64,000 bases of DNA from Buttiauxella sp. A111 (GTDB lineage: Bacteria > Pseudomonadota > Gammaproteobacteria > Enterobacterales > Enterobacteriaceae). Shown here one piece after another: positions 1 to 9,471 of the stretch. A program made the position numbers and the translations under genes. The first letter of the stretch is position 1; each line of letters opens with the position of its first letter. Under the pieces are notes generated by a model. That model was not told the DNA's origin. It worked only from the letters and a program-made list of their open reading frames with translations, and ran no database searches. The stretch covers positions 496,001 through 560,000 of the forward strand of contig NZ_BJFN01000002.1 of NCBI RefSeq assembly GCF_014189855.1. Reading direction: 5' to 3'.

Positions 1-1139
1 GCGATAGAAGAAAGGTTAGCAAACCCACACAGTGCGAAGGAAATAATTGCTTTGGTGTGATCTGACAGAACTTGCAGGCCCGCTGCTGCAACGGTGGCGT
101 CGTCTTTCAGGTATTCCCCGAAGTTCAGGTAGGCCACAAATTCGTTGATGATCAGTTTCTGACCAATGAAGGAGCCCGCAATGTTAGCTTCATTCCACGG
201 CACACCGATAACCCATGCCAGCGGTGAGAACACCCAGCCCAGAATCAGTTCCATCGAGAGTTGCGGATAGTTGAACCAGCCACCGATGCCAGAAAGCATG
301 CCGTTAAGCAGTGCAATCAATGCCACAAATGCCAGCAACATTGCGCCAACGTTCAGGGCCAATTGCATACCAGAAGCCGCACCTGATGCCGCAGCATCCA
401 GCACGTTCGCCGGGCGATCGGGATCGTTTTTCAGGGATTCCAATTCAGGGGCATCGTTCGGTGTTTCTGTTTCAGGCAGGATAATTTTAGCGAACAGTAA
501 ACCGCCGGGTGCTGCCATGAAGGATGCGGCAATCAGGTACTCAAGCGGCACGCCCATTTGTGCGTAACCCGCTAACACGGAGCCGGCAACAGAGGCTAAA
601 CCACCACACATGACGGCGAACAACTCTGAGCGGGTCATGGTCGCGATATAAGGACGAACAACCAGCGGAGCCTCAGTCTGGCCAACGAAGATATTTGCTG
701 TAGCAGACAGGGATTCGGTGCGAGAGGTTTTCAGAATCTTACGCAGGCCGCCGCCAAGGATACGAATAACTAACTGCATGATGCCCAGGTAGTAAAGCAC
801 AGCAATCAGTGAGGAGAAGAAGACGATAATTGGCAGAACGCGCAGGGCGAAAACGAAGCCGCCGCCGCCAAAGACTTCGAACATTTTGTCCGAAACCAAT
901 CCACCGAACAGGAAGGAAATACCCGCATTACCGTAAGCGATAACGTTAGCAACCCCTTCAGACATGGCCAAAAGAACTTTACGACCGACTGGAACATACA
1001 GGATGAGAGCCCCGATACCGACCTGGATAAGCCAGGCACCCAGTACGGTGCGCAGATTAATCGCTTTGCGATGACTGGAAAGTAAAACCGCGATCAGCAG
1101 CAAAACGATCATGCCGATCAATCCCATGAGTAGTTGCAT
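1..1139 (-). CDS. CNT-family (NupC-like) nucleoside transporter, C-terminal end outside the window
   Basis: Inner-membrane proton-coupled nucleoside symporter of the concentrative nucleoside transporter family. About 379 N-terminal residues are visible, and the gene runs off the left edge. Seen: very hydrophobic segments throughout, the family motif GQTEAPL after the first third, and an NEFVAY-type motif near the visible end. Both belong to the substrate-binding core of NupC/NupX proteins. The ATG at 1139 directly follows a clear promoter with a CRP-like site at 1200-1241. The next gene upstream is yjjV; in E. coli yjjV lies close to the deo nucleoside catabolism genes, so a role in nucleoside uptake fits. 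It is a paralogue of E. coli NupC, NupX and PsuT; which nucleosides it prefers cannot be read here. Confidence 0.88.
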   Translation of the reverse strand, partial: MQLLMGLIGMIVLLLIAVLLSSHRKAINLRTVLGAWLIQVGIGALILYVPVGRKVLLAMSEGVANVIAYGNAGISFLFGGLVSDKMFEVFGGGGFVFALRVLPIIVFFSSLIAVLYYLGIMQLVIRILGGGLRKILKTSRTESLSATANIFVGQTEAPLVVRPYIATMTRSELFAVMCGGLASVAGSVLAGYAQMGVPLEYLIAASFMAAPGGLLFAKIILPETETPNDAPELESLKNDPDRPANVLDAAASGAASGMQLALNVGAMLLAFVALIALLNGMLSGIGGWFNYPQLSMELILGWVFSPLAWVIGVPWNEANIAGSFIGQKLIINEFVAYLNFGEYLKDDATVAAAGLQVLSDHTKAIISFALCGFANLSSI

Positions 1140-1199
1140 ACAGAGTCCCTGTGTATTGTTTGAAAAATGATGACGAGCAAAAAACTTACAGCGGGCGGG

Positions 1200-1241
1200 A
1201 TTATAGCGGTAGAGATGCCTGCACGTGCCATGGCAATCACA
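1200..1241 (-). promoter_or_regulatory. Class II CRP-type promoter of the nucleoside transporter gene
   Basis: On the minus strand a TATAAT box lies at 1205-1200. A CRP-like site, TGTGA-ttgcca-TGGCA, lies at 1241-1226. The expected start point near 1193 puts the site centre at about -41, the class II position. No good -35 box is visible, as usual for CRP-dependent promoters. The site and spacing are seen directly; CRP control is inferred. Confidence 0.6.
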
Positions 1242-1305
1242 TATTTCTACAAATTCAGGAAAGCGTTTATCTCAGATAGTGAGGCACGTCACATTCAGCT
1301 GCTAA

Positions 1306-2085
1306 CTATTCCAAATTAAACAATTCATTGCAGTTATGAATGAAAGTGTTGGCGATAACATCCGCAGGTTCCGGGCGTAGCGAGCAAAGAGTCTGAAAAA
1401 CCTCAACGATACGTTCCGGGCGATTTGCTTGCCCTTGCCAGCCATTGAGAGGCATGTCGGGGGCATCAGTTTCCAGCACCAGGGCGTCCAGCGGTAATTG
1501 CGCCATCACATCGCGCGTTTTGCTCGCTCGCGGATAGGTTATTGTTCCTCCAACGCCAATCTTGTAACCCAATGCCACAAAACGTTCAGCCTGTTGCAGG
1601 CTGCCCGAAAAACCATGCACCACGCCGGTTCGCGGTAAGTCGTAACGTTTTAAATGGGCGGCGAGTTTGTCATGCGTTCGGCGAGAATGGAGAATAACCG
1701 GCAGATCATAACGTTTAGCCAGTCTTAGCTGGGCAACCAGCATCGCTTCTTGCTTCTCAAAAAGCGGATTATCCATATAGAGATCAAGACCGATCTCGCC
1801 AATAGCCACGAGCTTTTGAGGGCGTTGTTGCAGGTGATGTTCCAGCAGCGCCAGCGACGCCTCCTGGTGTTTGTGAATCGCTATCGGATGCAAACCCAGC
1901 GCGGCGTACAGCGGCGGATAATTTTCAGCCAGCGTCAAAACCAAGCCAAAGCGGTCAGCTTCAACCGCTGGAACAATTATTTTTTCGACTCCAGACTGCG
2001 CGGCAAGCGACAGACTAATGGTTTCATTCCCGCTAAACGGCGGGAAGTCGAAGTGACAATGAGTATCATAAAAAATCGTTGTCAC
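1306..2085 (-). CDS. yjjV: TatD-family metal-dependent hydrolase YjjV
   Basis: Predicted metal-dependent deoxyribonuclase/hydrolase of the TatD family, 259 residues, soluble. Metal ligands are visible in the family order: HxH at residues 9-11, the GEIGLD motif at 96-101, His in ILHSR at 133, His in VHGFSG at 157 and Asp in ETDAPD near 207. The start codon overlaps the end of yjjU by four bases, so the two are probably translationally coupled. The pair yjjU-yjjV is conserved in E. coli. The family includes 3'-5' exonucleases such as TatD; the physiological substrate of YjjV is not settled. Confidence 0.92.
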   Translation of the reverse strand: MTTIFYDTHCHFDFPPFSGNETISLSLAAQSGVEKIIVPAVEADRFGLVLTLAENYPPLYAALGLHPIAIHKHQEASLALLEHHLQQRPQKLVAIGEIGLDLYMDNPLFEKQEAMLVAQLRLAKRYDLPVILHSRRTHDKLAAHLKRYDLPRTGVVHGFSGSLQQAERFVALGYKIGVGGTITYPRASKTRDVMAQLPLDALVLETDAPDMPLNGWQGQANRPERIVEVFQTLCSLRPEPADVIANTFIHNCNELFNLE

Positions 2086-3155
2086 GCCGTACCTTCGTTA
2101 TTAAAGGTGGAATCGTTCGCCTCTGGGGTTTCGATCACCGCCTGGGATAACGGCTCATGAGCAACCACTTCAGGCGCAACCACAACTGAACCTGGCACCA
2201 GAATGCGGGGAGGATGGCGTTTTATCGGCGGTTGCGTCGTCAGCAGTTTGCCCACGGTCGCGAGGAAATAGCGTCCGCATAAACGGCCTGTTTTATAGTC
2301 CGTATTCAGCGCAGGTATTCGGCTTCCTAACGCCATGCTCATCAGCGGTTTCGGTGGATAAATCTCGAAAATGCGCAGTTTGCCCGGCGGCTTTTCAATG
2401 AAATTCTGTATCTCTCGATAACTGGTTTCGTGATGATTGACCAGATTGAGCATAGGTTGCAGGCTGCTGTCACCAAGCCAGCGTTCCATACGTTTAAACC
2501 ATTCAGGTGTGTAATACATTTGCGAGGGCACGGTGCGGATCACCACCAGCGTTTCAGCCCCCAGGCGCACAGCTTCTCGCACCGGAATTGCATCGCTTAT
2601 TCCCCCGTCCTGGTAACCGATGCCGTCAATCTCTACTCCGCTGCGGTAAAAACCAGGGATGGCGCTTGAGGCTTTGAGGATGTTCAGCCAACTTGTGCTG
2701 TTTGGCGAAAAATATCCTGGCGTGTAATCATCGCTACGACAGGCGCACATATAAAACGCTTTGTCGGACTCAAACAATTTTTCAGCCGTCGACATTGAGA
2801 GCGGAATTTTTGACGATGTGGTTTCAACGAGCCAGTCGAGATCGATGAGATGTCCGCCGCGCACAAAGCGCAGTGGATCAAAAAATTCACGGGTAGTGGT
2901 AAAACGGGTGATCACTCTTCTGGCATAACCCGGCTGGTGACAAACGTAAGCGGAAAGGTTTTGCGCACCCGCAGAGGTGCCTAAGAAAAGGTCAAACGGA
3001 TTAAAATTAGCGCGCATAAACTCGTCCAGCACACCGGCTGTAAAAATCCCACGCTGCCCGCCACCTTCACAAACAATGGCAAGTTTTCCGGGACGAAACG
3101 CTTTTAACGCAAGCGGCGCTATGTTGCCGAGCGTAACGGGTATTCGTTGCCCCAC
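2082..3155 (-). CDS. yjjU: Patatin-like phospholipase YjjU
   Basis: Predicted serine esterase/phospholipase of the patatin family, 357 residues. The patatin signatures are all present: oxyanion loop GGGQRG at residues 31-36, nucleophile elbow GTSAG at 59-63 (Ser61), and the catalytic Asp in DGG at 183-185. This is the Ser-Asp dyad arrangement. It starts with GTG; the following residues (GQRIPVTLGNIAP) match the N-terminus I recall for E. coli YjjU, which supports this unusual start. It overlaps yjjV by four bases at its 3' end. Lipid substrate unknown. Confidence 0.92.
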   Translation of the reverse strand: MGQRIPVTLGNIAPLALKAFRPGKLAIVCEGGGQRGIFTAGVLDEFMRANFNPFDLFLGTSAGAQNLSAYVCHQPGYARRVITRFTTTREFFDPLRFVRGGHLIDLDWLVETTSSKIPLSMSTAEKLFESDKAFYMCACRSDDYTPGYFSPNSTSWLNILKASSAIPGFYRSGVEIDGIGYQDGGISDAIPVREAVRLGAETLVVIRTVPSQMYYTPEWFKRMERWLGDSSLQPMLNLVNHHETSYREIQNFIEKPPGKLRIFEIYPPKPLMSMALGSRIPALNTDYKTGRLCGRYFLATVGKLLTTQPPIKRHPPRILVPGSVVVAPEVVAHEPLSQAVIETPEANDSTFNNEGTA

Positions 3156-3255
3156 CCTGCTTTCCTTGGTTCTAAATTTTTTCTTTAGTTTAAATATGCG
3201 AGAGCCAGTCTAAATGAAAATAGACTGGCTCTCTGGTCTGTTCTCTAAAAGAGTA

Positions 3256-3381
3256 TATACCCTAAATAATTCGAGTTGTGGGTAGGCGGCAAATGAGCTT
3301 ATCCCCAGGAGCTTACTTGAGTAAGTGACTGGGGTAAGTGAGTGCAGCCAACACCCCCACAACTTGAAGTATGAAGGGTAG
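3256..3381. repeat. ERIC element (about 125 bp), copy 1
   Basis: Imperfect palindrome with the ERIC core: CCCAGGAGCTTAC, then AGTAAGTGACTGGGG, flanked by AATAATTCGAGTT on the left and CTTGAAGTATGAAGGGTA on the right. It fills the gap between yjjU and ytjA and carries no internal cassette. It is non-coding; if transcribed it would fold into a long hairpin. Confidence 0.93.
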
Positions 3382-3383
3382 AG

Positions 3384-3545
3384 CTATGGGCGTTTACGAC
3401 CCATAAACAGACTCACCAGGAACAGAATAATACCTACCACGAAGACAATTTTTGCTGCACCTGCCGCAGTACCCGCGAGAGTACCAAAACCCAGTGCTGC
3501 TGCAATCAACGCAATGACCAGAAAAATAATGCCCCAACGAAACAT
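3384..3545 (-). CDS. ytjA: Small inner-membrane protein YtjA (DUF1328)
   Basis: 53-residue protein with two hydrophobic segments (about residues 4-22 and 32-48) separated by a Gly/Ala-rich linker and ending in a basic GRKRP tail. Length and sequence match E. coli YtjA, a DUF1328 protein of unknown function. The start at 3545 follows an AAGGAG-type ribosome site; a longer reading frame upstream lacks one. It lies just downstream of osmY on the same strand, separated by a strong hairpin. Confidence 0.88.
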   Translation of the reverse strand: MFRWGIIFLVIALIAAALGFGTLAGTAAGAAKIVFVVGIILFLVSLFMGRKRP

Positions 3546-3641
3546 AAGCCTCTCCTTAACCATAGTGAACCCGAATCGCTTCTGGATGGGTGCGAAATAC
3601 GCACTCATTGGCGATATTTGAGTAACGATGTTGCTGACCTA

Positions 3642-3664
3642 CTCCACAGGCAGAGCCTGTGGAG
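3642..3664. terminator. Hairpin between osmY and ytjA
   Basis: Perfect 10-bp inverted repeat, CTCCACAGGC / GCCTGTGGAG, with a 3-nt loop, just downstream of osmY. There is no long T-run, so it may be a weak terminator or an mRNA-stabilising hairpin rather than a strong stop. Confidence 0.55.
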
Positions 3665-3683
3665 AAAGTTTCTGTATGCTCGG

Positions 3684-4301
3684 TTACTTCACTTTCAGGT
3701 CGTTTTTGACGCTTTTAACGCCATCAACTGCTTTTGCGACGCTTTCAGCTCGCGCGGACTGTGCGTTAGATTCAACGGTACCCGACAGCTGGACGACACC
3801 CTCGGTGGTTTCAACTTTCACATGACGTGAAGGCACGATGTCGTCTGCTAAAAGCTTAGCTTTAATTTCGCTGGTGGTTGCGGTATCGCCTGCATAACCG
3901 CTGACGGATTTATCAGCCCCGTCACGTACATGCAGTTTGTCGCTGACGGAAGAAACCCCTTCCACGCCTTTAGCCACTTTTACGGCTTGCTCGGCCTGCG
4001 CCTGGCTTTCAACGAATCCACTTAACGTCACGATTTTTTTGTCAGTTTTCACTGAGATATCGGTACTTTTAATATCTTTGTGATCGACAAGGGCCGCTTT
4101 CACTTTTGCCGTGATAGCGCTGTCATCCATGAAATTACCGACGTCTTTTACAGAACTATCAATTTTTTCGCCTGCTGTATTGGCTGTAGATTCAGTTTTG
4201 TTCAGCATGGTGTCTTCTGCCAGCGCACTACCGCTTGCCAGCACAGAACCCAGAACAACAGCTAACAGAGTTTTAGAAATCTTAGTTGTAGTCATCGTCA
4301 T
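3684..4301 (-). CDS. osmY: Periplasmic osmotically inducible protein OsmY
   Basis: Periplasmic stress protein with two BON domains, 205 residues. The signal peptide ends near ...SGSALA-ED (about residue 28). BON repeats follow at roughly residues 58-125 and 138-204, each carrying the ITAKVKA / SEIKAKL helix and a VxLSGxV strand. E. coli OsmY is 201 residues and is a strongly RpoS-dependent chaperone-like protein. The difference lies in a short linker after the signal peptide. The upstream gap contains a plausible sigma-S -10 element. Confidence 0.95.
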   Translation of the reverse strand: MTMTTTKISKTLLAVVLGSVLASGSALAEDTMLNKTESTANTAGEKIDSSVKDVGNFMDDSAITAKVKAALVDHKDIKSTDISVKTDKKIVTLSGFVESQAQAEQAVKVAKGVEGVSSVSDKLHVRDGADKSVSGYAGDTATTSEIKAKLLADDIVPSRHVKVETTEGVVQLSGTVESNAQSARAESVAKAVDGVKSVKNDLKVK

Positions 4302-4653
4302 CGATTAATTCCTATTGTTTTGCTCACAATTTGAGCGCAAGCCGTAACGTAACGGCTTTCCATTTAAATTAAGCGAATGCTGCCGCCTAAAAATTTTCCG
4401 TTCAGTTTTTAATAACGCCATTCGAAATCGGTGCGAACGAACTCGCCAAAAAACTTCACTTACCTGACAGATTCGTCCAACCAATTTGTCACTGGTTTGT
4501 TAAATATAGACAACAATCACAGAATTGCATGGTGAGGGTGGCGGAAAAACGGGCAATAGGGGGTGAAATACGGGAAATTAAGAACATTCCGTAAGGGATT
4601 AATAAGACGGGAAAAGTAGCAGGACGCGACGGCTGTCGCGCCCTGAGAGACGA
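4302..4653. promoter_or_regulatory. osmY upstream region with candidate sigma-S -10, and prfC 3' flank
   Basis: This 352-base gap has no convincing ORF. On the minus strand ATTCGCTTAA at 4378-4369 resembles the RpoS-type -10 (CTAxxCTTAA) and sits about 70 bases before osmY. A short inverted repeat GCCGT...ACGGC at 4341-4356 falls in the osmY leader. The remainder is AT-rich and featureless apart from the prfC terminator hairpin. Confidence 0.35.
4622..4643 (-). terminator. Probable prfC terminator
   Basis: GC-rich hairpin, CGCGAC / GTCGCG, with extra flanking G-C pairs and one mismatch. It lies ten bases beyond the prfC stop and is followed on the minus strand by a C/T-rich stretch containing TTTT. 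Confidence 0.5.
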
Positions 4654-6243
4654 TTAGTGCTCGCGAGTTTTACGGAAGGTCACTTCCGGGTAACGATCTT
4701 GCGTCAGGTTCAGGTTGACCATGGTTGGGGCGATATAAGCGAGGTTGTCGCCGCCATCGAGAGCCAACTGCATTTCGTTTTTCCGTTTGAATTCTTCAAA
4801 CTTCTTAACGTCGGTACTTTCAACCCAACGCGCCGTCGAAACGTTGACCGATTCGTAAATCGCTTCAACGTTATATTCGCTCTTCAGTCGCGCCACAACC
4901 ACATCAAACTGCAGCACACCGACCGCACCTACAATCAAATCATTGTTGGCGATTGGACGGAACACCTGCACCGCGCCTTCTTCAGAAAGCTGGACCAAAC
5001 CTTTGAGCAACTGCTTCTGCTTCAATGGGTCACGCAGACGAATACGACGGAACAGTTCTGGTGCGAAGTTCGGAATACCGGTGAACTTCATCATCTCGCC
5101 CTGGGTGAAGGTGTCACCAATCTGGATGGTCCCGTGGTTGTGCAAGCCGATGATGTCGCCTGGATAGGCTTCTTCAACGTGTGAACGGTCACCAGCCATA
5201 AAGGTCAGCGCATCAGAAATCACCACGTCTTTACCGGTACGAACCTGGCGCAGCTTCATGCCTTTTTCGTATTTGCCGGAAACTACACGCATAAATGCCA
5301 CGCGGTCGCGGTGTTTCGGGTCCATGTTGGCCTGAATCTTAAACACAAAACCGGTGAACTTATCTTCCGCCGCTTCCACGACACGCGTATCGGTTTTACG
5401 CGGCATTGGTGCTGGTGCCCACTCAACCAGACCATCGAGCATATGGTCAACGCCGAAGTTACCCAATGCAGTACCGAAGAAGACCGGTGTCAGTTCGCCT
5501 TCCAGGAACAACTCACGATCAAACTCGTGGGAAGCACCCTGTACTAGTTCCAACTCATCACGCAATTGCGCAGCAAGATCTTCACCCACAGCCGCGTCAA
5601 GATCAGGGTTATTTAACCCTTTAACGATGCGTACTTCCTGAATGGTGTGACCTTTACCGGTCTGGTACAGATAAGTTTCGTCTTTATAAAGGTGATAAAC
5701 ACCTTTAAACAACTTGCCGCAGCCGATAGGCCAGGTGATAGGTGAACAAGCAATTTTCAGCTCACGTTCAACTTCATCCATCACTTCCATCGGGTCGCGA
5801 ATGTCGCGGTCGAGTTTGTTCATAAAGGTGAGGATTGGCGTATCGCGCAGACGGGTAACTTCCATCAGCTTACGAGTACGATCTTCTACACCTTTCGCGG
5901 CGTCGATAACCATCAAACAGCAGTCGACAGCGGTCAGAGTACGGTAAGTATCTTCGGAGAAGTCTTCGTGCCCAGGAGTATCAAGCAGGTTTACCAGGCT
6001 GTCGCGATACGGGAATTGCATAACGGACGTAGTAATCGAGATACCACGCTGCTTTTCCATTTCCATCCAGTCAGATTTAGCATGCTGGCTGGAGCCACGG
6101 CCTTTTACCGTACCTGCGGTTTGAATCGCCTGTCCGAACAACAGCACTTTTTCAGTGATGGTCGTTTTACCGGCATCCGGGTGAGAAATGATCGCAAAAG
6201 TGCGGCGTTTCCCCACTTCTTGCAAAAAAGGAGACAAAGTCAT
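4654..6243 (-). CDS. prfC: Peptide chain release factor 3 (RF3)
   Basis: Translational GTPase that removes RF1/RF2 from the ribosome after termination. 529 residues, identical in length to E. coli PrfC. G motifs are intact: HPDAGKTT at residues 21-28, DTPGHE at 88-93 and NKLD at 142-145, followed by EF-Tu-like and RF3 C-terminal domains. The start was placed at MTLSPF because the family begins there; the reading frame is open 15 codons further upstream without support. The gene stands alone on its strand between osmY and yjjG. Confidence 0.97.
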   Translation of the reverse strand: MTLSPFLQEVGKRRTFAIISHPDAGKTTITEKVLLFGQAIQTAGTVKGRGSSQHAKSDWMEMEKQRGISITTSVMQFPYRDSLVNLLDTPGHEDFSEDTYRTLTAVDCCLMVIDAAKGVEDRTRKLMEVTRLRDTPILTFMNKLDRDIRDPMEVMDEVERELKIACSPITWPIGCGKLFKGVYHLYKDETYLYQTGKGHTIQEVRIVKGLNNPDLDAAVGEDLAAQLRDELELVQGASHEFDRELFLEGELTPVFFGTALGNFGVDHMLDGLVEWAPAPMPRKTDTRVVEAAEDKFTGFVFKIQANMDPKHRDRVAFMRVVSGKYEKGMKLRQVRTGKDVVISDALTFMAGDRSHVEEAYPGDIIGLHNHGTIQIGDTFTQGEMMKFTGIPNFAPELFRRIRLRDPLKQKQLLKGLVQLSEEGAVQVFRPIANNDLIVGAVGVLQFDVVVARLKSEYNVEAIYESVNVSTARWVESTDVKKFEEFKRKNEMQLALDGGDNLAYIAPTMVNLNLTQDRYPEVTFRKTREH

Positions 6244-6345
6244 AATGAAATCTTCTGTGGATTCCGCACAGGCGTAGCTGAGCGGCAAATGAACGTTACC
6301 TGGTGGCTATTTTACTCATCAGGTCAGGTTTAACAATCGGCGTCA

Positions 6346-7020
6346 TCAATTACACAACAATCGCTCCAGTTCACTGAGTGAGGTCACTTCCCAGGTCGGC
6401 GTAATGCCTTCCGGCAAGTTTCTTCCGTGGGCGTTCAGCCAGCAGGTGGGAATTCCCGCGTTTATGCCGCCCAGAATATCTGATTCTGCGGTGTCACCCA
6501 CCATCAAAACGCGCTCACGCGGCGGGTTGCCCATTTCCTCAAACGTAAAATCAAAGATTTTGCGATCGGGTTTTGCGACGCCAACTTGCTCTGAAATCAC
6601 CAGCAGGTCGAAATAGTCACGCAGGCCGGTACGCTCAAGACGAATTTGCTGCAATGCAGTAAAGCCATTGGTAATAATACCGATTTTTACTTTATCTTTT
6701 AGGGCATTAAGCAAAGACACCGCACCCGGTAATGGCACACAAATTTCAGCCATCGCATTCAGAAATGCGGCGTTAAGATCGCCCGCAGGTACTGATAATC
6801 TTTCCGACCAACCCTGGAAGCGTTGGTGCTGTAACTGTAATGCGCTTATAACACCATTCTGGTAATCGACCCACAAAGGTTTGTTAATCGCCTGGTAATC
6901 CTGGAAATCTTCAGCGGTAAACGTCACGCTATAATCGAGAAACATCCGCTGTAAGCCGCCAAAAGCGTCAAAAGTAAATAACGTTTCGTCAGCATCAAAT
7001 AAAATCCAGTCCCAGTTCAT
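6346..7020 (-). CDS. yjjG: HAD-family pyrimidine 5'-nucleotidase YjjG
   Basis: House-cleaning nucleotidase that dephosphorylates dUMP, dTMP and non-canonical pyrimidine nucleotides. 224 residues. HAD motif I is DADET (Asp9, Asp11); motif II includes ITNG; a conserved Lys lies in GVAKPD; the acidic motif is GDTAESD. The ATG at 7020 was chosen over an upstream GTG at 7026 because AGAAGG lies seven bases before it and the E. coli protein starts at the same place. It is followed on the strand by prfC and preceded by rimI. Confidence 0.94.
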   Translation of the reverse strand: MNWDWILFDADETLFTFDAFGGLQRMFLDYSVTFTAEDFQDYQAINKPLWVDYQNGVISALQLQHQRFQGWSERLSVPAGDLNAAFLNAMAEICVPLPGAVSLLNALKDKVKIGIITNGFTALQQIRLERTGLRDYFDLLVISEQVGVAKPDRKIFDFTFEEMGNPPRERVLMVGDTAESDILGGINAGIPTCWLNAHGRNLPEGITPTWEVTSLSELERLLCN

Positions 7021-7041
7021 CAACACACCTTCTATAAAATT

Positions 7042-7482
7042 TTAAAGCGATAATGCCATGACGATAGCGTCTTCCCTGCCCTCTTTTGTGGGGTAGTAGT
7101 TGCGGCGAATGGTCGCTTCGTTAAAGCCCAGGCTCTCATAGAGTGCAATCGCCGCATGGTTCGAAGCGCGGACTTCTAGCCACAGCGTAAACACATCGCG
7201 TGCTTCCAGTTCGCTGATTAAATGCTCCAGCAACTGGCGGCCCAAACCTTGCCGTTGGTAGGCTGGGTCAACCGCGATATTAAATAACGTCGCCTCATCC
7301 AGCACGACTTGAGTAACCGCAAATGCCGCCATTTTGCCATCGACGTCGAGGCGCAAATTAAGATAGCGATCGCCCTCATTGCTGGCGAAAGTTTTTTCAC
7401 TCCATGGGAAAGCATGGCTGCGAAGTTCGATGGCGTAAGCCGCCGCTAAGTCATTTGTGGTGAGGGAAGAAATCGTGTTCAT
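7042..7482 (-). CDS. rimI: Ribosomal protein S18 N-acetyltransferase RimI
   Basis: GNAT-family acetyltransferase that acetylates the N-terminal Ala of ribosomal protein S18. 146 residues. The acetyl-CoA loop RQGLGRQLL is present, as is the GNAT C-terminal strand SLGFNEATIRRNYY. The start at 7482 (MNTISSL) matches E. coli RimI and lies inside the holD coding sequence, giving a 32-base overlap in another frame. Such overlap suggests coupled expression of holD and rimI. Confidence 0.94.
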   Translation of the reverse strand: MNTISSLTTNDLAAAYAIELRSHAFPWSEKTFASNEGDRYLNLRLDVDGKMAAFAVTQVVLDEATLFNIAVDPAYQRQGLGRQLLEHLISELEARDVFTLWLEVRASNHAAIALYESLGFNEATIRRNYYPTKEGREDAIVMALSL

Positions 7483-7873
7483 ATTCGCAAATTTGCTGCC
7501 ACAGTGCCCTTCTTGCGGCACCATTATGATAAAGCTCGTTTAATTCGGGAGTCGCTAATTGCGCCCCTGGAATGGAGAGCGGTTCACTCACTCCTAGTCG
7601 CCAGCTATTACAGCGGATTTCACCAGGCAGCATCGCGGCGCGTTCAGGCGTTAGCTGCATGACCTGCTGTGCATCCAGATTCAGGCTGCGCAAAACATCG
7701 TTAACCAACGGATCGCTTAAATCTGGAAGGTCTTCAGCAATCATCAGCAGCTTAACGTTTTCATGCAGTGAGACGGCAATTTCGCCCTTTAATGCGGCCG
7801 GACGTCGCAGCTCCCACTGGGTAATGCCCAGCTGTTGTAACAACCAGTCGCGTCGCAAAGGTATTTGGGGCAT
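7451..7873 (-). CDS. holD: DNA polymerase III psi subunit HolD
   Basis: Psi subunit of the DNA polymerase III holoenzyme. It bridges the clamp loader to chi (HolC), which contacts SSB. 140 residues against about 137 in E. coli. Recognisable blocks are RRDWLLQQLGITQW near the N-terminus, CNSWRLG in the middle and ALWQQICEYEHDFF at the C-terminus. The start at 7873 (MPQIPLRRDW) is likely; an upstream in-frame ATG at 7924 would add 17 residues. Its partner holC lies at the other end of this window. Confidence 0.92.
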   Translation of the reverse strand: MPQIPLRRDWLLQQLGITQWELRRPAALKGEIAVSLHENVKLLMIAEDLPDLSDPLVNDVLRSLNLDAQQVMQLTPERAAMLPGEIRCNSWRLGVSEPLSIPGAQLATPELNELYHNGAARRALWQQICEYEHDFFPHHK

Positions 7874-7946
7874 AGCGAAACCAGGTAGAGAGTGCCAATT
7901 GGGGCGCAAATATAGCAAATTCATCGAATGTGCGCCATTAAAGCTC

Positions 7947-7952
7947 TATAAT
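7947..7952 (+). promoter_or_regulatory. rsmC -10 box
   Basis: TATAAT, 29 bases before the rsmC start, in the short divergent gap between holD and rsmC. No strong -35 is visible at the expected distance. Confidence 0.45.
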
Positions 7953-7981
7953 CCCGGTTCTGATTTCCCTGGAGTAATTTG

Positions 7982-9013
7982 ATGACTGCGTTAACCCCGG
8001 CAAGTGAAGTGCTACTGCGCCATAGCGATGATTTTACCGAAAGCCGCGTGCTGTTTGCCGGTGACTTACAAGACGACCTGCCAGCCCGTTTCGAAACGGC
8101 TGTAAGTCGCGTCCATACCCAACAATTTCACCACTGGCAGGTATTAAGCGCTCAGATGGGCGAAGATGCACAATACGGCCTGGTGGCTGATGCCAGCACT
8201 GTTGGCGACTGCAACACGCTGATTTACTACTGGCCGAAAAACAAGCCAGAAGCTCAGTTCCAGTTGATGAATATTCTTTCGCTGATGCCAGTCGGTAGCG
8301 ACATTTTTGTGGTGGGTGAAAACCGCAGTGGTGTGCGCAGCGCGGAGCAAATGCTCGCCGAATTCAGCCCGCTAAATAAAATTGATAGCGCACGTCGTTG
8401 CGGTTTCTATCATGGCCGCCTGGAAAAACAGCCACAGTTTGATGAACATTCCTGGTGGGATGAGTATCAACACGAAGGTCTGACCGTGAAAACACTGCCA
8501 GGCGTCTTTAGCCGTGACGGCCTGGATACCGGTAGTAAATTGCTGCTTTCTACGCTCACGCCGCATACCAAAGGCAAAGTGTTAGATGTCGGTTGCGGTG
8601 CTGGCGTGTTGGCGGTTTCACTGGCGAAACACTCTCCAAAAGTCCGCCTGACGTTGTGTGATGTTTCGGCACCCGCCGTCGAAGCCAGCCGTGCAACACT
8701 TGCGGCCAATGAGATTGAAGGCGACGTTATCGCCAGCAACGTCTATTCAGAAGTGAATGGTCGTTTTGACATGATTATTTCAAACCCTCCATTCCATGAT
8801 GGCCTGCAAACCAGCCTTGATGCCGCTCACCAGTTGATTCGTGGTGCTGTTCGTCATCTCAATATGGGGGGTGAATTGCGTATCGTCGCGAACGCCTTCC
8901 TGGCCTATCCGGACGTGCTGGACGAAACCTTTGGCAACCACGAAGTGATTGCTCAAACTGGCCGATTCAAAGTTTATCGCTCAGTAGTTATGCGTGGCGC
9001 AAAGAAGCGCTAA
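7982..9013 (+). CDS. rsmC: 16S rRNA m2G1207 methyltransferase RsmC
   Basis: SAM-dependent methyltransferase acting on G1207 of 16S rRNA. 343 residues, same length as E. coli. It has the tandem layout of the family: a degenerate N-terminal methyltransferase-like domain, then a catalytic C-terminal domain with the SAM loop [11 protein letters not shown] (about residues 200-210) and catalytic NPPFHDG. Start at ATG 7982, preceded by GGAG at a good distance; the frame also offers TTG one codon earlier. A hairpin at 9023-9056 follows. Confidence 0.96.
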   Translation: MTALTPASEVLLRHSDDFTESRVLFAGDLQDDLPARFETAVSRVHTQQFHHWQVLSAQMGEDAQYGLVADASTVGDCNTLIYYWPKNKPEAQFQLMNILSLMPVGSDIFVVGENRSGVRSAEQMLAEFSPLNKIDSARRCGFYHGRLEKQPQFDEHSWWDEYQHEGLTVKTLPGVFSRDGLDTGSKLLLSTLTPHTKGKVLDVGCGAGVLAVSLAKHSPKVRLTLCDVSAPAVEASRATLAANEIEGDVIASNVYSEVNGRFDMIISNPPFHDGLQTSLDAAHQLIRGAVRHLNMGGELRIVANAFLAYPDVLDETFGNHEVIAQTGRFKVYRSVVMRGAKKR

Positions 9014-9022
9014 CACACGACT

Positions 9023-9056
9023 GTGCCGCTTTTTGCAGCGATTAGAAAAGCGGCAC
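9023..9056 (+). terminator. rsmC terminator hairpin
   Basis: Inverted repeat GTGCCGCTTTT / AAAAGCGGCAC (11 bp) with a 12-nt loop, ten bases after the rsmC stop and just before the tRNA promoter. Confidence 0.6.
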
Positions 9057-9067
9057 CAAATTAACTG

Positions 9068-9101
9068 TTGACGACGCGCAGAAAACATCTAGAATGCGCC
9101 T
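9068..9101 (+). promoter_or_regulatory. Promoter of the leucine tRNA operon
   Basis: TTGACG at 9068-9073, a 16-base spacer and TAGAAT at 9090-9095, followed at once by a GC-rich discriminator (GCGCC). The strong -35, near-consensus -10 and GC-rich discriminator are the signature of stable-RNA promoters under stringent control. The first tRNA starts 38 bases further on. Confidence 0.8.
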
Positions 9102-9133
9102 CCGTGGTTACAATACTTTGGTATTGTGGGTAT

Positions 9134-9220
9134 GCGAAGGTGGCGGAATTGGTAGACGCGCTAGCTTCAGGTGTTAGTGTTCTTACGGACGTGAGGGTTC
9201 AAGTCCCTCTCTTCGCACCA
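9134..9220 (+). tRNA. leuV: tRNA-Leu (anticodon CAG), copy 1
   Basis: 87-nt class II tRNA with encoded CCA. The acceptor arms GCGAAGG / CTTCGC pair. The D-arm contains GGTAGACGCG, the anticodon loop TTCAGGT reads CAG, and there is a long variable arm and a GGTTCAAGTCC T-arm. It is the first of three tandem copies; the leuV/P/Q naming follows the E. coli cluster next to rsmC and the order is arbitrary. Its variable arm is GTTC-ttac-GGAC, containing one G-U wobble. Confidence 0.97.
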
Positions 9221-9249
9221 TTAACCACGCAAGATATCGTTCGCACTGC

Positions 9250-9336
9250 GCGAAGGTGGCGGAATTGGTAGACGCGCTAGCTTCAGGTGTTAGTGTTCTT
9301 ACGGACGTGAGGGTTCAAGTCCCTCTCTTCGCACCA
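9250..9336 (+). tRNA. leuP: tRNA-Leu (anticodon CAG), copy 2
   Basis: 87 nt, identical to copy 1 including the wobble pair in the variable arm. It is separated from copy 1 by a 29-base spacer. It decodes CUG, the most used leucine codon in enterobacteria. Presumably processed from a common transcript. Confidence 0.97.
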
Positions 9337-9384
9337 ATGCGAAGGCGATATCAAAAATCTTTAAGTGCAAGCTTTAAAAACTGT

Positions 9385-9471
9385 GCGAAGGTGGCGGAAT
9401 TGGTAGACGCGCTAGCTTCAGGTGTTAGTGTCCTTACGGACGTGAGGGTTCAAGTCCCTCTCTTCGCACCA
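9385..9471 (+). tRNA. leuQ: tRNA-Leu (anticodon CAG), copy 3
   Basis: 87 nt. It differs from copies 1 and 2 at one base of the variable arm (GTCC instead of GTTC), which restores a Watson-Crick pair. The 48-base spacer before it begins with a partial copy of the tRNA 5' end (GCGAAGG). CCA is encoded, and a T-run follows within five bases. Confidence 0.97.
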
